Source: Coriobacteriaceae bacterium
GTDB lineage: Bacteria > Actinomycetota > Coriobacteriia > Coriobacteriales > Eggerthellaceae
DNA: 32,146 bases
Reading direction: 5' to 3'
NCBI GenBank assembly: GCA_031256895.1
Contig: JAIRPR010000191.1
Span: forward strand, 1-32,146
Part shown: piece after piece, positions 23,997 through 31,711 of the stretch
Position numbering within the stretch: the stretch's first letter is position 1
Layout of the letters: every line of letters starts with the position of its first letter
Program-made: the position numbers and the translations under genes
Notes under the pieces: model-generated
What the model was told of the DNA's origin: nothing
The model's database searches: none
What the model saw: only the letters and a program-made list of their open reading frames with translations

Positions 23997-25106
23997 ATGG
24001 GTGATTACCAGAAATACCCTGCCCCTTCCGGGCGACATACGGGTTCAAAGGGCAGCCCTTCAAGGGACTCGGCCCGTGATGCATCGAAGGCGCAGAAAGG
24101 CACGCATGCCCCGGCCGCAAAGGCCGAAGGGCGCCATGGCTCTTCTGCAGCATTCCCCCAAAACCTTGTCCCTGCCGCGGCACACGACGGCTCCGCCCCG
24201 TCGAACGGCCAAGCGGCCTATTATGGCTACCAGGGATCGAAGAAGCGCAACCGGGGGAAGAAAAGCCCCTTGAGCCGCATCGTGTTCTGGGTCTCGCTGC
24301 TCATCTTCGTGGTATCGCTTGCCGTGCTCATAATCATCGGACTGAGCTATTGTCAAGGCCAGAACACCTACAAGAGCATAGCGGCCGAGATAGGCTTCAC
24401 CCCGCCTCCCGACATACAGAACAAGGCTCTCGCAGACCTCCAGGTCGATTGGGAGGCGCTGCGCGAGAAGAACCCCGAAACGGTCGCGTGGATATACATC
24501 CCCGGCACGGTGGTCAACTACCCCATCGTCCAAGCCACTGACAACCAGAAATACCTGACAACCGACTTCCTGGGCGGCCAAGGAATGGTGACCACCTTCG
24601 GCACCCCCTTCCTAGCGGCAGAGAACAGCCCCACCTTCTCTGACACGAACAACATCCTGTATGGGCACCACATGAACGATGGGTCCATGTTCGCCTGCAT
24701 CGACGACTTCCGCGACAGCGCACTTTTCAACAGCCATCGCACCATCTATATCCTGACCCCGCGGGGGAACTACCGCTGCAACAGCTTCTCGCTGGTCATC
24801 TGCGGTGCGAACGACCCCCTGGCCCAACCGAACTTCCAGAATGCCGAAAAGCTCCTGGAATACGTGCAGGACAAGATGGCGCGCAACGTGGTGACCCCCG
24901 ACCCCGACGATGTGGCAGCCGCGAGCGTATATAAGATATTCACGCTTGTCACCTGCGATTACACCATCAATGACGGAAGAGCGGTCCTTTTCGCCTCGGT
25001 TGTGGAAAGCACGATGATCACCGATGTGAACAATCCCGACGAAGAAAAAGCCGTGAACCCCGACGACATCGGCAACGTGGGCAATGCTGCTGAGGGAATC
25101 CAATGA
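23997..25106 (+). CDS. Class B sortase
   Basis: A 369-residue membrane-anchored transpeptidase that cuts a sorting signal and links proteins to the cell wall or to pili. The first 90 residues are cytoplasmic, Ser/Ala/Lys-rich and probably disordered. A single membrane helix spans about 94-118. The extracellular sortase domain has catalytic H224 ('LYGHHM'), C320 ('TLVTC') and R328 ('NDGRAVLFA'). The long helical insertion between strands and the 'TLxTCDY' context fit class B. ATG 23997 has AAAGG 7 nt upstream, inside a 12-bp palindrome. No substrate with a sorting motif is visible in the window. Confidence 0.93.
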   Translation: MGDYQKYPAPSGRHTGSKGSPSRDSARDASKAQKGTHAPAAKAEGRHGSSAAFPQNLVPAAAHDGSAPSNGQAAYYGYQGSKKRNRGKKSPLSRIVFWVSLLIFVVSLAVLIIIGLSYCQGQNTYKSIAAEIGFTPPPDIQNKALADLQVDWEALREKNPETVAWIYIPGTVVNYPIVQATDNQKYLTTDFLGGQGMVTTFGTPFLAAENSPTFSDTNNILYGHHMNDGSMFACIDDFRDSALFNSHRTIYILTPRGNYRCNSFSLVICGANDPLAQPNFQNAEKLLEYVQDKMARNVVTPDPDDVAAASVYKIFTLVTCDYTINDGRAVLFASVVESTMITDVNNPDEEKAVNPDDIGNVGNAAEGIQ

Positions 25107-25194
25107 GTCCAGCCCGCAGCTCGATACCGATCCACGGCACCCCGGGCAGGGGGGCCTGGCGTGCGTCAGGGCACGGCACCCCAAAGGGGGCGTC

Positions 25195-26640
25195 ATGAGT
25201 CTTGAGGCCTTGCCCGGCGAATGCCCCGACCATCCCCAAGAGGAATGTGCCGTTTTCGGGGTGTTCGCCCTAGGGGAAGACGTCGCCCGCATGACCTGTT
25301 ACGGCTTGCAGGCCCTCCAGCACCGGGGGCAGGAAAGCGCAGGCATTGCCGTAGGCGATGGGGAAACGGTAACGGTGGCCAAGGAGCTCGGCCTGGTGAC
25401 CCAGGTCTTCGACGAGGCAAGCCTTGCCGCATTGGACGGCTTTGTCGCGGTGGGGCACAACCGATATTCCACCAGCGGCGGCGCCGCTTCTTGGGAAGCC
25501 GCCCAGCCCCACATCTCGGCCATCGACACCACGCTGATCGCCCTTGCCCATAACGGCACCCTGATCAACACCGATGAAGCACGCGAGCGCTTGAGCAGGC
25601 AAGGCCTGCACTTCAGATCGATGTCCGACAGCGAGGTAGCGGCAAAGACCATCGGCATTGCCACGCAAAGGACCCATCACCTGCGAGAAGGCATCCGTCG
25701 GATGATGGAGACCCTGGAAGGCGCCTACGCCATGGTGATAGCAAGCCCTGATTCGCTCTATGCCTTCCGCGACCCCTGCGGTATACGGCCTTTGTGCATC
25801 GGCCGGCTGCCCGAAGGGCGCGGGTGGGTGGTATCGAGCGAGACCTGCGGCCTTGACATCGTGGGGGCTGAATACGTGCGCGATGTGGAGCCGGGGGAGA
25901 TAGTGCGCTTCAACGAGGAAGGCATGAGCGCCGAAGAGGGCGTGACGCCCCGTGGCCGCGCCGCATGCATCTTCGAATACGTGTATTTCGCCCGCCCTGA
26001 TTCGGTCATCGACGGACAGAGCGTCTACCAGGCACGGCGTGAGATGGGGCGTGTCTTGGCACGGGAAGCCCCGGCCAAGGCCGATCTGGTCTTGGGCGTG
26101 CCTGACAGCGGGGTGCCTTCTGCTATGGGGTATTCCCTGGAAAGCGGCATCCCTTATGCCGATGGCATCGTGAAGAACCGCTATGTCGGGCGCACCTTCA
26201 TCCAGCCCACCCAGGCTATGCGCCAGCTGGGCATCCGCCTGAAGCTCAACCCGCTCCCTTCGGTCATTGCCGGTGCGCGCCTGGTTGTGGTCGACGACAG
26301 CATCGTGCGCGGCAACACCTCGAAACAGCTGGTCTCCATGCTGCGCGATGCGGGCGCCACCGAGGTGCACCTGCGCATCGTTTCCCCTGAGGTGCGTTGG
26401 CCATGTTTTTATGGCATCGACACCGATACCCAGGAACAGCTTATCGCAGCCCGCATGGACCTTGAGGGGATACGCCGTTTCATCGGTGCCGACTCCCTGG
26501 CCTTCATATCGCTTCCCGGCCTTCGGTCGTCGGTGTGCGCCGATCACCCTGGGTTCTGTGAGGCCTGCTTTTCGGGGGAGTACCCCATTGAGATACCGGT
26601 GCCCATAAGGAAGAAGAGCTTCCTTTCCAAGACTGCGTAA
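25195..26640 (+). CDS. purF: Amidophosphoribosyltransferase (iron-sulfur type)
   Basis: A 481-residue enzyme that catalyses the first committed step of purine synthesis, PRPP plus glutamine to phosphoribosylamine. The N-terminal glutamine amidotransferase has its nucleophile at C18 ('EECAVFGV'), preceded by a 17-residue propeptide. The PRPP loop is 'VVVDDSIVRGNT'. Cysteines in 'AACIFEYVYFARPDS', 'WPCFYGID' and 'GFCEACFSG' match the 4Fe-4S ligands of the Bacillus-type enzyme, so this form is oxygen-labile. ATG 25195 has GGGGG 6 nt upstream; an in-frame ATG at 25084 overlaps the sortase and adds a non-homologous stretch. It heads the purine cluster, with 25107-25194 carrying two copies of CACGGCACCCC. 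Confidence 0.96.
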   Translation: MSLEALPGECPDHPQEECAVFGVFALGEDVARMTCYGLQALQHRGQESAGIAVGDGETVTVAKELGLVTQVFDEASLAALDGFVAVGHNRYSTSGGAASWEAAQPHISAIDTTLIALAHNGTLINTDEARERLSRQGLHFRSMSDSEVAAKTIGIATQRTHHLREGIRRMMETLEGAYAMVIASPDSLYAFRDPCGIRPLCIGRLPEGRGWVVSSETCGLDIVGAEYVRDVEPGEIVRFNEEGMSAEEGVTPRGRAACIFEYVYFARPDSVIDGQSVYQARREMGRVLAREAPAKADLVLGVPDSGVPSAMGYSLESGIPYADGIVKNRYVGRTFIQPTQAMRQLGIRLKLNPLPSVIAGARLVVVDDSIVRGNTSKQLVSMLRDAGATEVHLRIVSPEVRWPCFYGIDTDTQEQLIAARMDLEGIRRFIGADSLAFISLPGLRSSVCADHPGFCEACFSGEYPIEIPVPIRKKSFLSKTA

Positions 26641-26745
26641 AGCCACGATAGAACGCGTAAGGCCTCGCAAAAGCCACGATAGAACGCGAAAAGCCGCGAA
26701 AAGGCACGATAGATTGCGTAAGACCGCGTCAAGCCCCGAAAAGGC
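26641..26745. repeat. 30-bp tandem repeats between purF and purM
   Basis: Units starting AGCCACGATAGAACGCG at 26641 and 26672, a variant (AGGCACGATAGATTGCG) at 26702, and a decayed copy at 26732. A related stretch runs into the end of purF. Spacing is 30-31 bp. There are no unique spacers, so it is not CRISPR. Confidence 0.8.
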
Positions 26746-26780
26746 AGCTGCGCGAAGAGCTTTGACGAAGGAGTTTGTGC

Positions 26781-27944
26781 ATGACCGAACGAATCACGGT
26801 AAGCGCCGCCCAGGGAATGGACGCGCCTCATCTGCCCAGTTGGGTGACCGAGGACGTGGTGACCTATGCCAAGGCAGGCGTCGATACCGCTGAAGGGGCG
26901 CGCGCGGTGGAGGCCATCAAAGGCTCTGTTCATTCCACCTACCGTGATGAGGTCATAGGCGACATAGGCGGCTTCGGTGGCCTGTTCTCGCTGGCTGCGG
27001 CAAAGGGGATGGAAGACCCCATCCTGGTGTCAGGCACAGACGGCGTCGGCACCAAGCTCAAGCTTGCCCAGATAGCCGGCATCCACAACACGGTAGGCAT
27101 AGACCTGGTGGCCATGTGTGCGAACGACATCCTGGCAACCGGTGCGGAACCTTTGTTCTTCTTGGACTATATCGCAGTGGGCAAGCTGAAGGCAGAAGCA
27201 GTCGCCCAGGTTGTCGAAGGCATCGCCGAAGGCTGCAAGCTGGCGGGATGTGCCCTTATCGGCGGCGAGATGGCCGAGCATCCCGGCGTGATGGCACCCG
27301 ACGACTACGACCTTTCGGGCTTTTGCGTGGGGCTGGTCGACCGCCCCCACATGTTGGCACCCGACCGGGTGGAGACAGGCGACGTCTTGTTGGGCCTCGC
27401 ATCGAGCGGCCTTCATTCCAACGGCTATTCCCTTGCCCGCAAGGTGTGCGTCGAGGGAAGGACGCACTACGAGATACGCCTTCCGCATGAGGAACTGGGG
27501 GGTGCCAGCATCCAGGACGCGCTCTTGGAACCGACGCGCATCTACGTGGGTGCTGTGCGCGAGGCATTGCACGCGCACCCTGGCGCCATCCATGCCCTTG
27601 CCCATATCACCGGCGGCGGCATCAGCGAGAACCTCGACCGGGCTTTGCCCGCGCACCTGGATGCCGCAGTAGAGCTGGGAAGCTGGGAAGTGCCCCCGAT
27701 CATCGCCTATGTATGCCATGCTGCCCATCTGGATGAGGAAGAAGCGCTCAAGACCTTCAACATGGGCTTGGGCATGGTGCTTTTGGTCGATGAGTCGCAG
27801 GCCAAGGAAGTGGCCTCGACGCTCGAAGGCCTTGGAGAGACCGTGTACCGGATAGGCGAGGCCCGCAAAGGCACAGGCAAGGTGGCTTATTCGAACGAGG
27901 GGGCACTCAGTGCGGCGATGCAGGAGGCCTGGCAATGGACATGA
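26781..27944 (+). CDS. purM: Phosphoribosylformylglycinamidine cyclo-ligase (AIR synthetase)
   Basis: A 387-residue ATP-grasp-unrelated (PurM-fold) enzyme that closes the imidazole ring of AIR in purine synthesis. Visible blocks are 'GDIGGFGGLF', 'VSGTDGVGTKLKLA', 'DLVAMCANDILATGAEPLFFLDY', 'GCALIGGEMAEHPG', 'LASSGLHSNGYSL' and 'HITGGGISENL'. It is about 40 residues longer than common PurM. ATG 26781 has GGAG 7 nt upstream; a GTG two codons earlier is unlikely. The stop overlaps purN by 10 nt. Confidence 0.96.
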   Translation: MTERITVSAAQGMDAPHLPSWVTEDVVTYAKAGVDTAEGARAVEAIKGSVHSTYRDEVIGDIGGFGGLFSLAAAKGMEDPILVSGTDGVGTKLKLAQIAGIHNTVGIDLVAMCANDILATGAEPLFFLDYIAVGKLKAEAVAQVVEGIAEGCKLAGCALIGGEMAEHPGVMAPDDYDLSGFCVGLVDRPHMLAPDRVETGDVLLGLASSGLHSNGYSLARKVCVEGRTHYEIRLPHEELGGASIQDALLEPTRIYVGAVREALHAHPGAIHALAHITGGGISENLDRALPAHLDAAVELGSWEVPPIIAYVCHAAHLDEEEALKTFNMGLGMVLLVDESQAKEVASTLEGLGETVYRIGEARKGTGKVAYSNEGALSAAMQEAWQWT

Positions 27945-28660
27945 GTGCTGCACACGGCACGGCTTCCGCACACGGCACGGCTTCCGAACAAGGCACGGCA
28001 GCCGAACAAAGTGAGGCGCTCCCTGCAGGCCAGAAAGGCACTTTCCGCAAGCCTATCAGGATAGGGGTCCTTATCAGCGGCAGTGGATCGAACCTGCAGG
28101 CCTTCATCGATGCCATCGGGCAAGGTTGCCTTGATGCCGTTATCGTGAAGGTCATATCCTCGCGCCCCGACGCCTATGGGCTTGTCCGGGCCCAAAAGGC
28201 GGGCATACCGACCTGTGCGCTCGACAAGGATGTGTTCTTGGATCCAGCGGCAGCGAACCGCCTGATCGCAGAAGAGCTTCTCAATGCCGGGGCAGAATAC
28301 GTGGTGATGGCTGGCTATATGCGCAAGATAAGCGAAGAGGTGCTGGATGCCTTCCCTGACAGGGTCTTGAACATCCATCCGGCGCTCCTGCCTTCCTTCA
28401 AGGGCGCCCACGCTATACAGGATGCCTTCGCGGCGGGCGTCAAGCTGACGGGGGTCACCGTCCATTTCGCGAACGCCGAATACGACAAGGGCCCCATCAT
28501 TGCCCAAAGGGGCGTCGAGGTGCGCGAAGACGAAAGCCTTGCTTCCCTGGAAGCCCGCATCCATGAGGTAGAGCACGAGCTTTACCCTGCTACCCTGCAG
28601 CTGCTCGCTGAAGGGCGCATCAGCATAGACCAAGAGAGGAAGGTGCGTATCAGTGGATAA
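27935..28660 (+). CDS. purN: Phosphoribosylglycinamide formyltransferase
   Basis: A 241-residue GAR transformylase that moves a formyl group from 10-formyl-THF to GAR. Catalytic residues lie in 'LNIHPALLPSFKG' (Asn and His) and in 'GVTVHFANAEYDKGPIIAQ' (Asp). The core starts near residue 40 ('RIGVLISGSGSNLQAF'). The first 35 or so residues are an added segment with three six-residue repeats like HGTASA. ATG 27935 has GGAGG 7 nt upstream and overlaps purM; an ATG at 27941 is an alternative. The stop overlaps the next gene by 8 nt. Confidence 0.95.
   Translation: MDMSAAHGTASAHGTASEQGTAAEQSEALPAGQKGTFRKPIRIGVLISGSGSNLQAFIDAIGQGCLDAVIVKVISSRPDAYGLVRAQKAGIPTCALDKDVFLDPAAANRLIAEELLNAGAEYVVMAGYMRKISEEVLDAFPDRVLNIHPALLPSFKGAHAIQDAFAAGVKLTGVTVHFANAEYDKGPIIAQRGVEVREDESLASLEARIHEVEHELYPATLQLLAEGRISIDQERKVRISG
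27950..28003. repeat. 18-bp tandem repeat at the start of purN
   Basis: Three consecutive 18-bp units (27950, 27968, 27986); the first two are identical and the third is diverged. They encode AHGTAS, AHGTAS and EQGTAA. Confidence 0.9.
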
Positions 28661-29636
28661 ACGGGTCTTGCAAACCATAATCGAAGTGCTTCAGGGGGGA
28701 GGCACGCCCATCCTGGCTCCTGAGGACTTCCCCTGTTTCTCTCCCGAGGCGACCGAGGGCAAGGATTTCCTGGACCAAAGGAGCCGAGAGCGGCTTGCGG
28801 CGTCTTGGGGGAAGGAGGACATCCCCACCTTCGAAAGGGCATGTCAAGCCATCGATGCAGGCGAGCTTGCCTGGCTCGGCTTCAAGATGGTCTTCGATGA
28901 ACAGGCGGCAGTAGCCAACACCGACAACGAGGTCACCAAGAAGTACGGTGCGACCGGCTCGGCCGACGGCCAGCCCCTGGTGTTCTTCTGCAGTGAAGCG
29001 AAAGAGATTGTGGCCTCGCGCAGCTATTCGCCCCGCGACCTCTTCCAGATGAAGGACGCCACCCGCGGCCCCTCTATGCACAACGACCAGTTCCCAGGGC
29101 TCACCTGGACAAGCGTAGCCTTGTTCGACCCGGTGCGCGTTTGGCTTCTCGGCGCGAGCGATGCGGCAAGCGAGGTGGCCGCTTTGGCTGCCCACGTGGG
29201 GTTCAAGGTAGCAGTGGTCGATCACGATGCCGCCTACCTCAATGAAGGCCGTTTCCCTACTGCAGAGCGCATCCTGATAGAAGGCTTCGCCGCCCTTGAC
29301 CAGGTCAAGGCAAGCCCGAAGGATTATGTGTGCGTGCTCACCCGGGGGCATATGTTCGACCCTGAAGGCTGTATATGGGCAATAAGGAGCCAGGCGCATT
29401 ATATCGGCATGATGGGCTGTGCAGGCAAGAACGACCGCGTGTATGAACTCTGCCGCGAACAAGGCGTCACCGATGGGCAATGGGGGCGCGTCAAGCGTCC
29501 CATCGGTCTGTCGTTCGGGGCAAAGACCCCGGCAGAGCTGGCGATAGCCATTGTAGGCGAACTGGTCGACGTACGGTACCGTCAGCGCTACAGCGAAGAG
29601 GCACGGGCGCAGCACGATGCCGACCTAGGAAGATAG
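28653..29636 (+). CDS. XdhC/CoxI-family protein
   Basis: A 327-residue protein whose C-terminal half matches the XdhC Rossmann domain: 'VWLLGASDAASEVAALAAHVGFKVAVVDHD', 'YVCVLTRGHMFD', 'HYIGMMGCAGKNDRVYELCREQG' and 'KRPIGLSFGAKTPAELAIAIVGELVDVR'. XdhC proteins help insert sulfurated molybdenum cofactor into xanthine dehydrogenase and relatives. The N-terminal half does not show the usual XdhC_CoxI 'TVV...GSxPRxxGA' motif. It starts at GTG, overlapping purN by 8 nt, and lies between purN and purH, so it is co-expressed with purine synthesis. No molybdenum hydroxylase gene is in view, and the role here is unknown. Confidence 0.8.
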   Translation: MDKRVLQTIIEVLQGGGTPILAPEDFPCFSPEATEGKDFLDQRSRERLAASWGKEDIPTFERACQAIDAGELAWLGFKMVFDEQAAVANTDNEVTKKYGATGSADGQPLVFFCSEAKEIVASRSYSPRDLFQMKDATRGPSMHNDQFPGLTWTSVALFDPVRVWLLGASDAASEVAALAAHVGFKVAVVDHDAAYLNEGRFPTAERILIEGFAALDQVKASPKDYVCVLTRGHMFDPEGCIWAIRSQAHYIGMMGCAGKNDRVYELCREQGVTDGQWGRVKRPIGLSFGAKTPAELAIAIVGELVDVRYRQRYSEEARAQHDADLGR

Positions 29637-29674
29637 GAAAACGCGGATACCCGGGAAGCCCGGGAAGAGCGGTG

Positions 29675-29723
29675 TTCAGGCTTGCCCCGGCAGGGCTTGC
29701 CCCCAGGATTCGGCAAGCCTGAA
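29675..29723 (+). promoter_or_regulatory. Alternative hairpins ahead of purH
   Basis: TTCAGGCTTGCC (29675-29686) and GGCAAGCCTGAA (29712-29723) form a perfect 12-bp inverted repeat. A second GGCTTGCC (29694-29701) can pair with the same right arm. It is followed by A residues, not T, so it is not an intrinsic terminator on this strand. It may adjust purH expression within the operon. Confidence 0.45.
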
Positions 29724-29749
29724 AAAAGACACGAGGAAGGAAAACAGCA

Positions 29750-31402
29750 ATGGAGAACCCAAAGGTCAAACGAGTGCTTATCTCGGTCACCGACAAGACG
29801 GGGGTAGCGGCATTCGCGGCAGCGTTGAGCAAGGAATTCGGTGCCGAGGTCATATCGACCGGCGGCACGGCGAAGGCGTTGGCCGCAGCTGGCGTGCCCG
29901 TCGTCGCGATAGAGGCATTGACCGGGTTTCCTGAGATGATGGACGGGCGGGTGAAGACGCTTCACCCGAAGGTCCATGGCGGCCTGCTGGCCAGACGCGA
30001 CGACCCCTCCCATATGGCGCAGGCAGCCGAACAGGGCATCAGCATGATAGACATGGTGGTCGTGAACCTCTATGCCTTCACGAAGACGGTGGATTCCGGT
30101 GCAGATTTCGCCACCTGCATCGAGAACATCGACATCGGAGGGCCTTCCATGCTGCGCTCAGCCGCGAAGAACTTCGAGAGCGTCGCGGTGGTCACCAAGC
30201 CTGAGTCCTATGACGCCATCCTTGATGAGATGCGTGTGAACCAGGGTGCCACCACGCGCGAGACGCGCCTGGCCTTGGCGCTCCAGGTGTTCGAGACGAC
30301 CCACGCCTACGATGCCTCCATCGCTGCATGGATGAGCGGGCAGCAATGCGCTTCTGGCGTGGTTGCGGGTACTTGCCCGAATGACGCCCCTTTCGCAGCC
30401 GCCGGTTCTGCCGCCACCCCCGATTGTCCTGACGCCCCTACCGGTTTTCCCGCTCGGCTTTCCTTGGGGCTGACCAAAGCCCAGGACCTGCGCTATGGCG
30501 AGAACCCTCACCAAACCGCTGCCTTCTACCGCCGCGACGATTACCAGCATCCTGACTTCAGCCTTGCCCATGCGCAGCAGCTGCAAGGCAAGGAGCTTTC
30601 CTACAACAACTACCTTGACCTCGATGCAGCCTGGGCAGCCGTGCGCGAGTTCGATGACCCTGCCTGCGTCATCGTGAAACATCTGACGCCCTGCGGCATC
30701 TGTGTGGCTGCCGATTGCGCAACCGCGTACCAGCGCGCCCATGCCTGCGACCCGGTCTCGGCCTTCGGGGGTGTGATGGCCTTCAACCGCCCCATCGGCT
30801 CTGACGTCGTGGTCGAGATATTCAACAACAAGCAGTTCGTCGAGGCCATCATCGCGCCCGACTTCGCGGCGGATGCCCTTGACATGTACCAGGCAAAACC
30901 CAATGCCCGCCTGTTGCGCACCGGCGGCGTGAACAAGCCTGGTGGGGAAGTCGAATACCGTTCGGTCGAAGGAGGCCTGCTCTGCATGGATTCCGACACG
31001 GCGACCGAAGCACCTGCCGCCTTCACGGTTGTCACAAAACGTCAACCGAGCAAGGAAGAGATGGCGCAGCTCCTGTTCGCCTGGAAGGCGTGTAAGTCTG
31101 TCAAGAGTAATGCCATCCTGATAGCAAAGGACATGACCAGCATAGGGGTTGGCGGCGGGCAGCCCAACAGGGTCAATTCCGCCCGAATAGCCGTTGAACA
31201 GGCGGGCGAGGCAGCGCGGGGAGCCGTTGCCGCAAGCGATGCCTTCTTCCCCTTCCGCGACGGCTTCGACGTGCTTGCCCAAGCCGGGGTCACTGCTGTC
31301 ATCCAGCCTGGTGGCTCCATGCGCGATGAAGAGGTCATAGCCGCTGCCGATGAGCAGGGGATTGCGATGGTGTTTACCTCCCATCGCCACTTCCGCCACT
31401 GA
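29750..31402 (+). CDS. purH: Bifunctional AICAR transformylase/IMP cyclohydrolase
   Basis: A 550-residue enzyme for the last two steps of IMP synthesis. The N-terminal cyclohydrolase (MGS-like) domain covers about 1-195 ('ISTGGTAKAL', 'MMDGRVKTLHPKVHGGLL', 'NIDIGGPSMLRSAAKN'). The transformylase follows from about 240, with K310-H311 ('IVKHLTPCGICVA') as the catalytic pair and 'GVGGGQPNRVNSARIA' further on. A Cys/Ala/Pro-rich insertion of about 35 residues (198-233) lies at the domain joint. ATG 29750 has GGAAGG upstream. It closes the purine cluster. Confidence 0.97.
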   Translation: MENPKVKRVLISVTDKTGVAAFAAALSKEFGAEVISTGGTAKALAAAGVPVVAIEALTGFPEMMDGRVKTLHPKVHGGLLARRDDPSHMAQAAEQGISMIDMVVVNLYAFTKTVDSGADFATCIENIDIGGPSMLRSAAKNFESVAVVTKPESYDAILDEMRVNQGATTRETRLALALQVFETTHAYDASIAAWMSGQQCASGVVAGTCPNDAPFAAAGSAATPDCPDAPTGFPARLSLGLTKAQDLRYGENPHQTAAFYRRDDYQHPDFSLAHAQQLQGKELSYNNYLDLDAAWAAVREFDDPACVIVKHLTPCGICVAADCATAYQRAHACDPVSAFGGVMAFNRPIGSDVVVEIFNNKQFVEAIIAPDFAADALDMYQAKPNARLLRTGGVNKPGGEVEYRSVEGGLLCMDSDTATEAPAAFTVVTKRQPSKEEMAQLLFAWKACKSVKSNAILIAKDMTSIGVGGGQPNRVNSARIAVEQAGEAARGAVAASDAFFPFRDGFDVLAQAGVTAVIQPGGSMRDEEVIAAADEQGIAMVFTSHRHFRH

Positions 31403-31572
31403 CGGGGGCGCTGGGCGGCACATAAGTCGCTCCAAGCTGCGCTCACGTACAATAGTACGCTTCGCGCAGCTTTCACGCCTTCTGTTGCCGCCGATCGCCC
31501 CCTCTGCGGGGGGGGCAGCAGCCAGGTAAGGCTTGCGCACTGCGTGCGCATCGCTGACGGGGGCGCTGGGCG
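31399..31572. repeat. Palindrome-rich segment bounded by 19-bp direct repeats
   Basis: The sequence CTGACGGGGGCGCTGGGCG occurs at 31399-31417 (covering the purH stop) and at 31554-31572. Between them are three hairpins. The first is AAGCTGCGC/GCGCAGCTT (31434-31442 with 31464-31472) enclosing CGTAC/GTACG. The second is GCCCCC/GGGGGC (31497-31516). The third is TGCGCAC/GTGCGCA (31534-31550). No gene is seen. The first hairpin may also end purH transcription. Confidence 0.7.
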
Positions 31573-31626
31573 CCCTTCGTGGCTTCACGGTATCTTCATG
31601 TTACTTGTGGACTCGGTGGAGTTCCT

Positions 31627-31654
31627 TTGGCAAAGGGACGTTTCTTGTTATCAT
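31627..31654 (+). promoter_or_regulatory. Possible promoter for the exported coiled-coil protein
   Basis: TTGGCA (31627-31632), 16-bp spacer, TATCAT (31649-31654), about 57 nt before the ATG at 31712. A second, weaker option (TTGTTA with TACTAA) overlaps it. Confidence 0.4.
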
Positions 31655-31711
31655 TAAGGCTGCTTGTACTAAAAAAATCGTACTCGATGCTCAATCAAGG
31701 AGGTTTTTTCG

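Noticed and set aside
26641-26745. CRISPR-like array
   Set aside because: The units adjoin each other with no unique spacers and decay in sequence; there are no cas genes.
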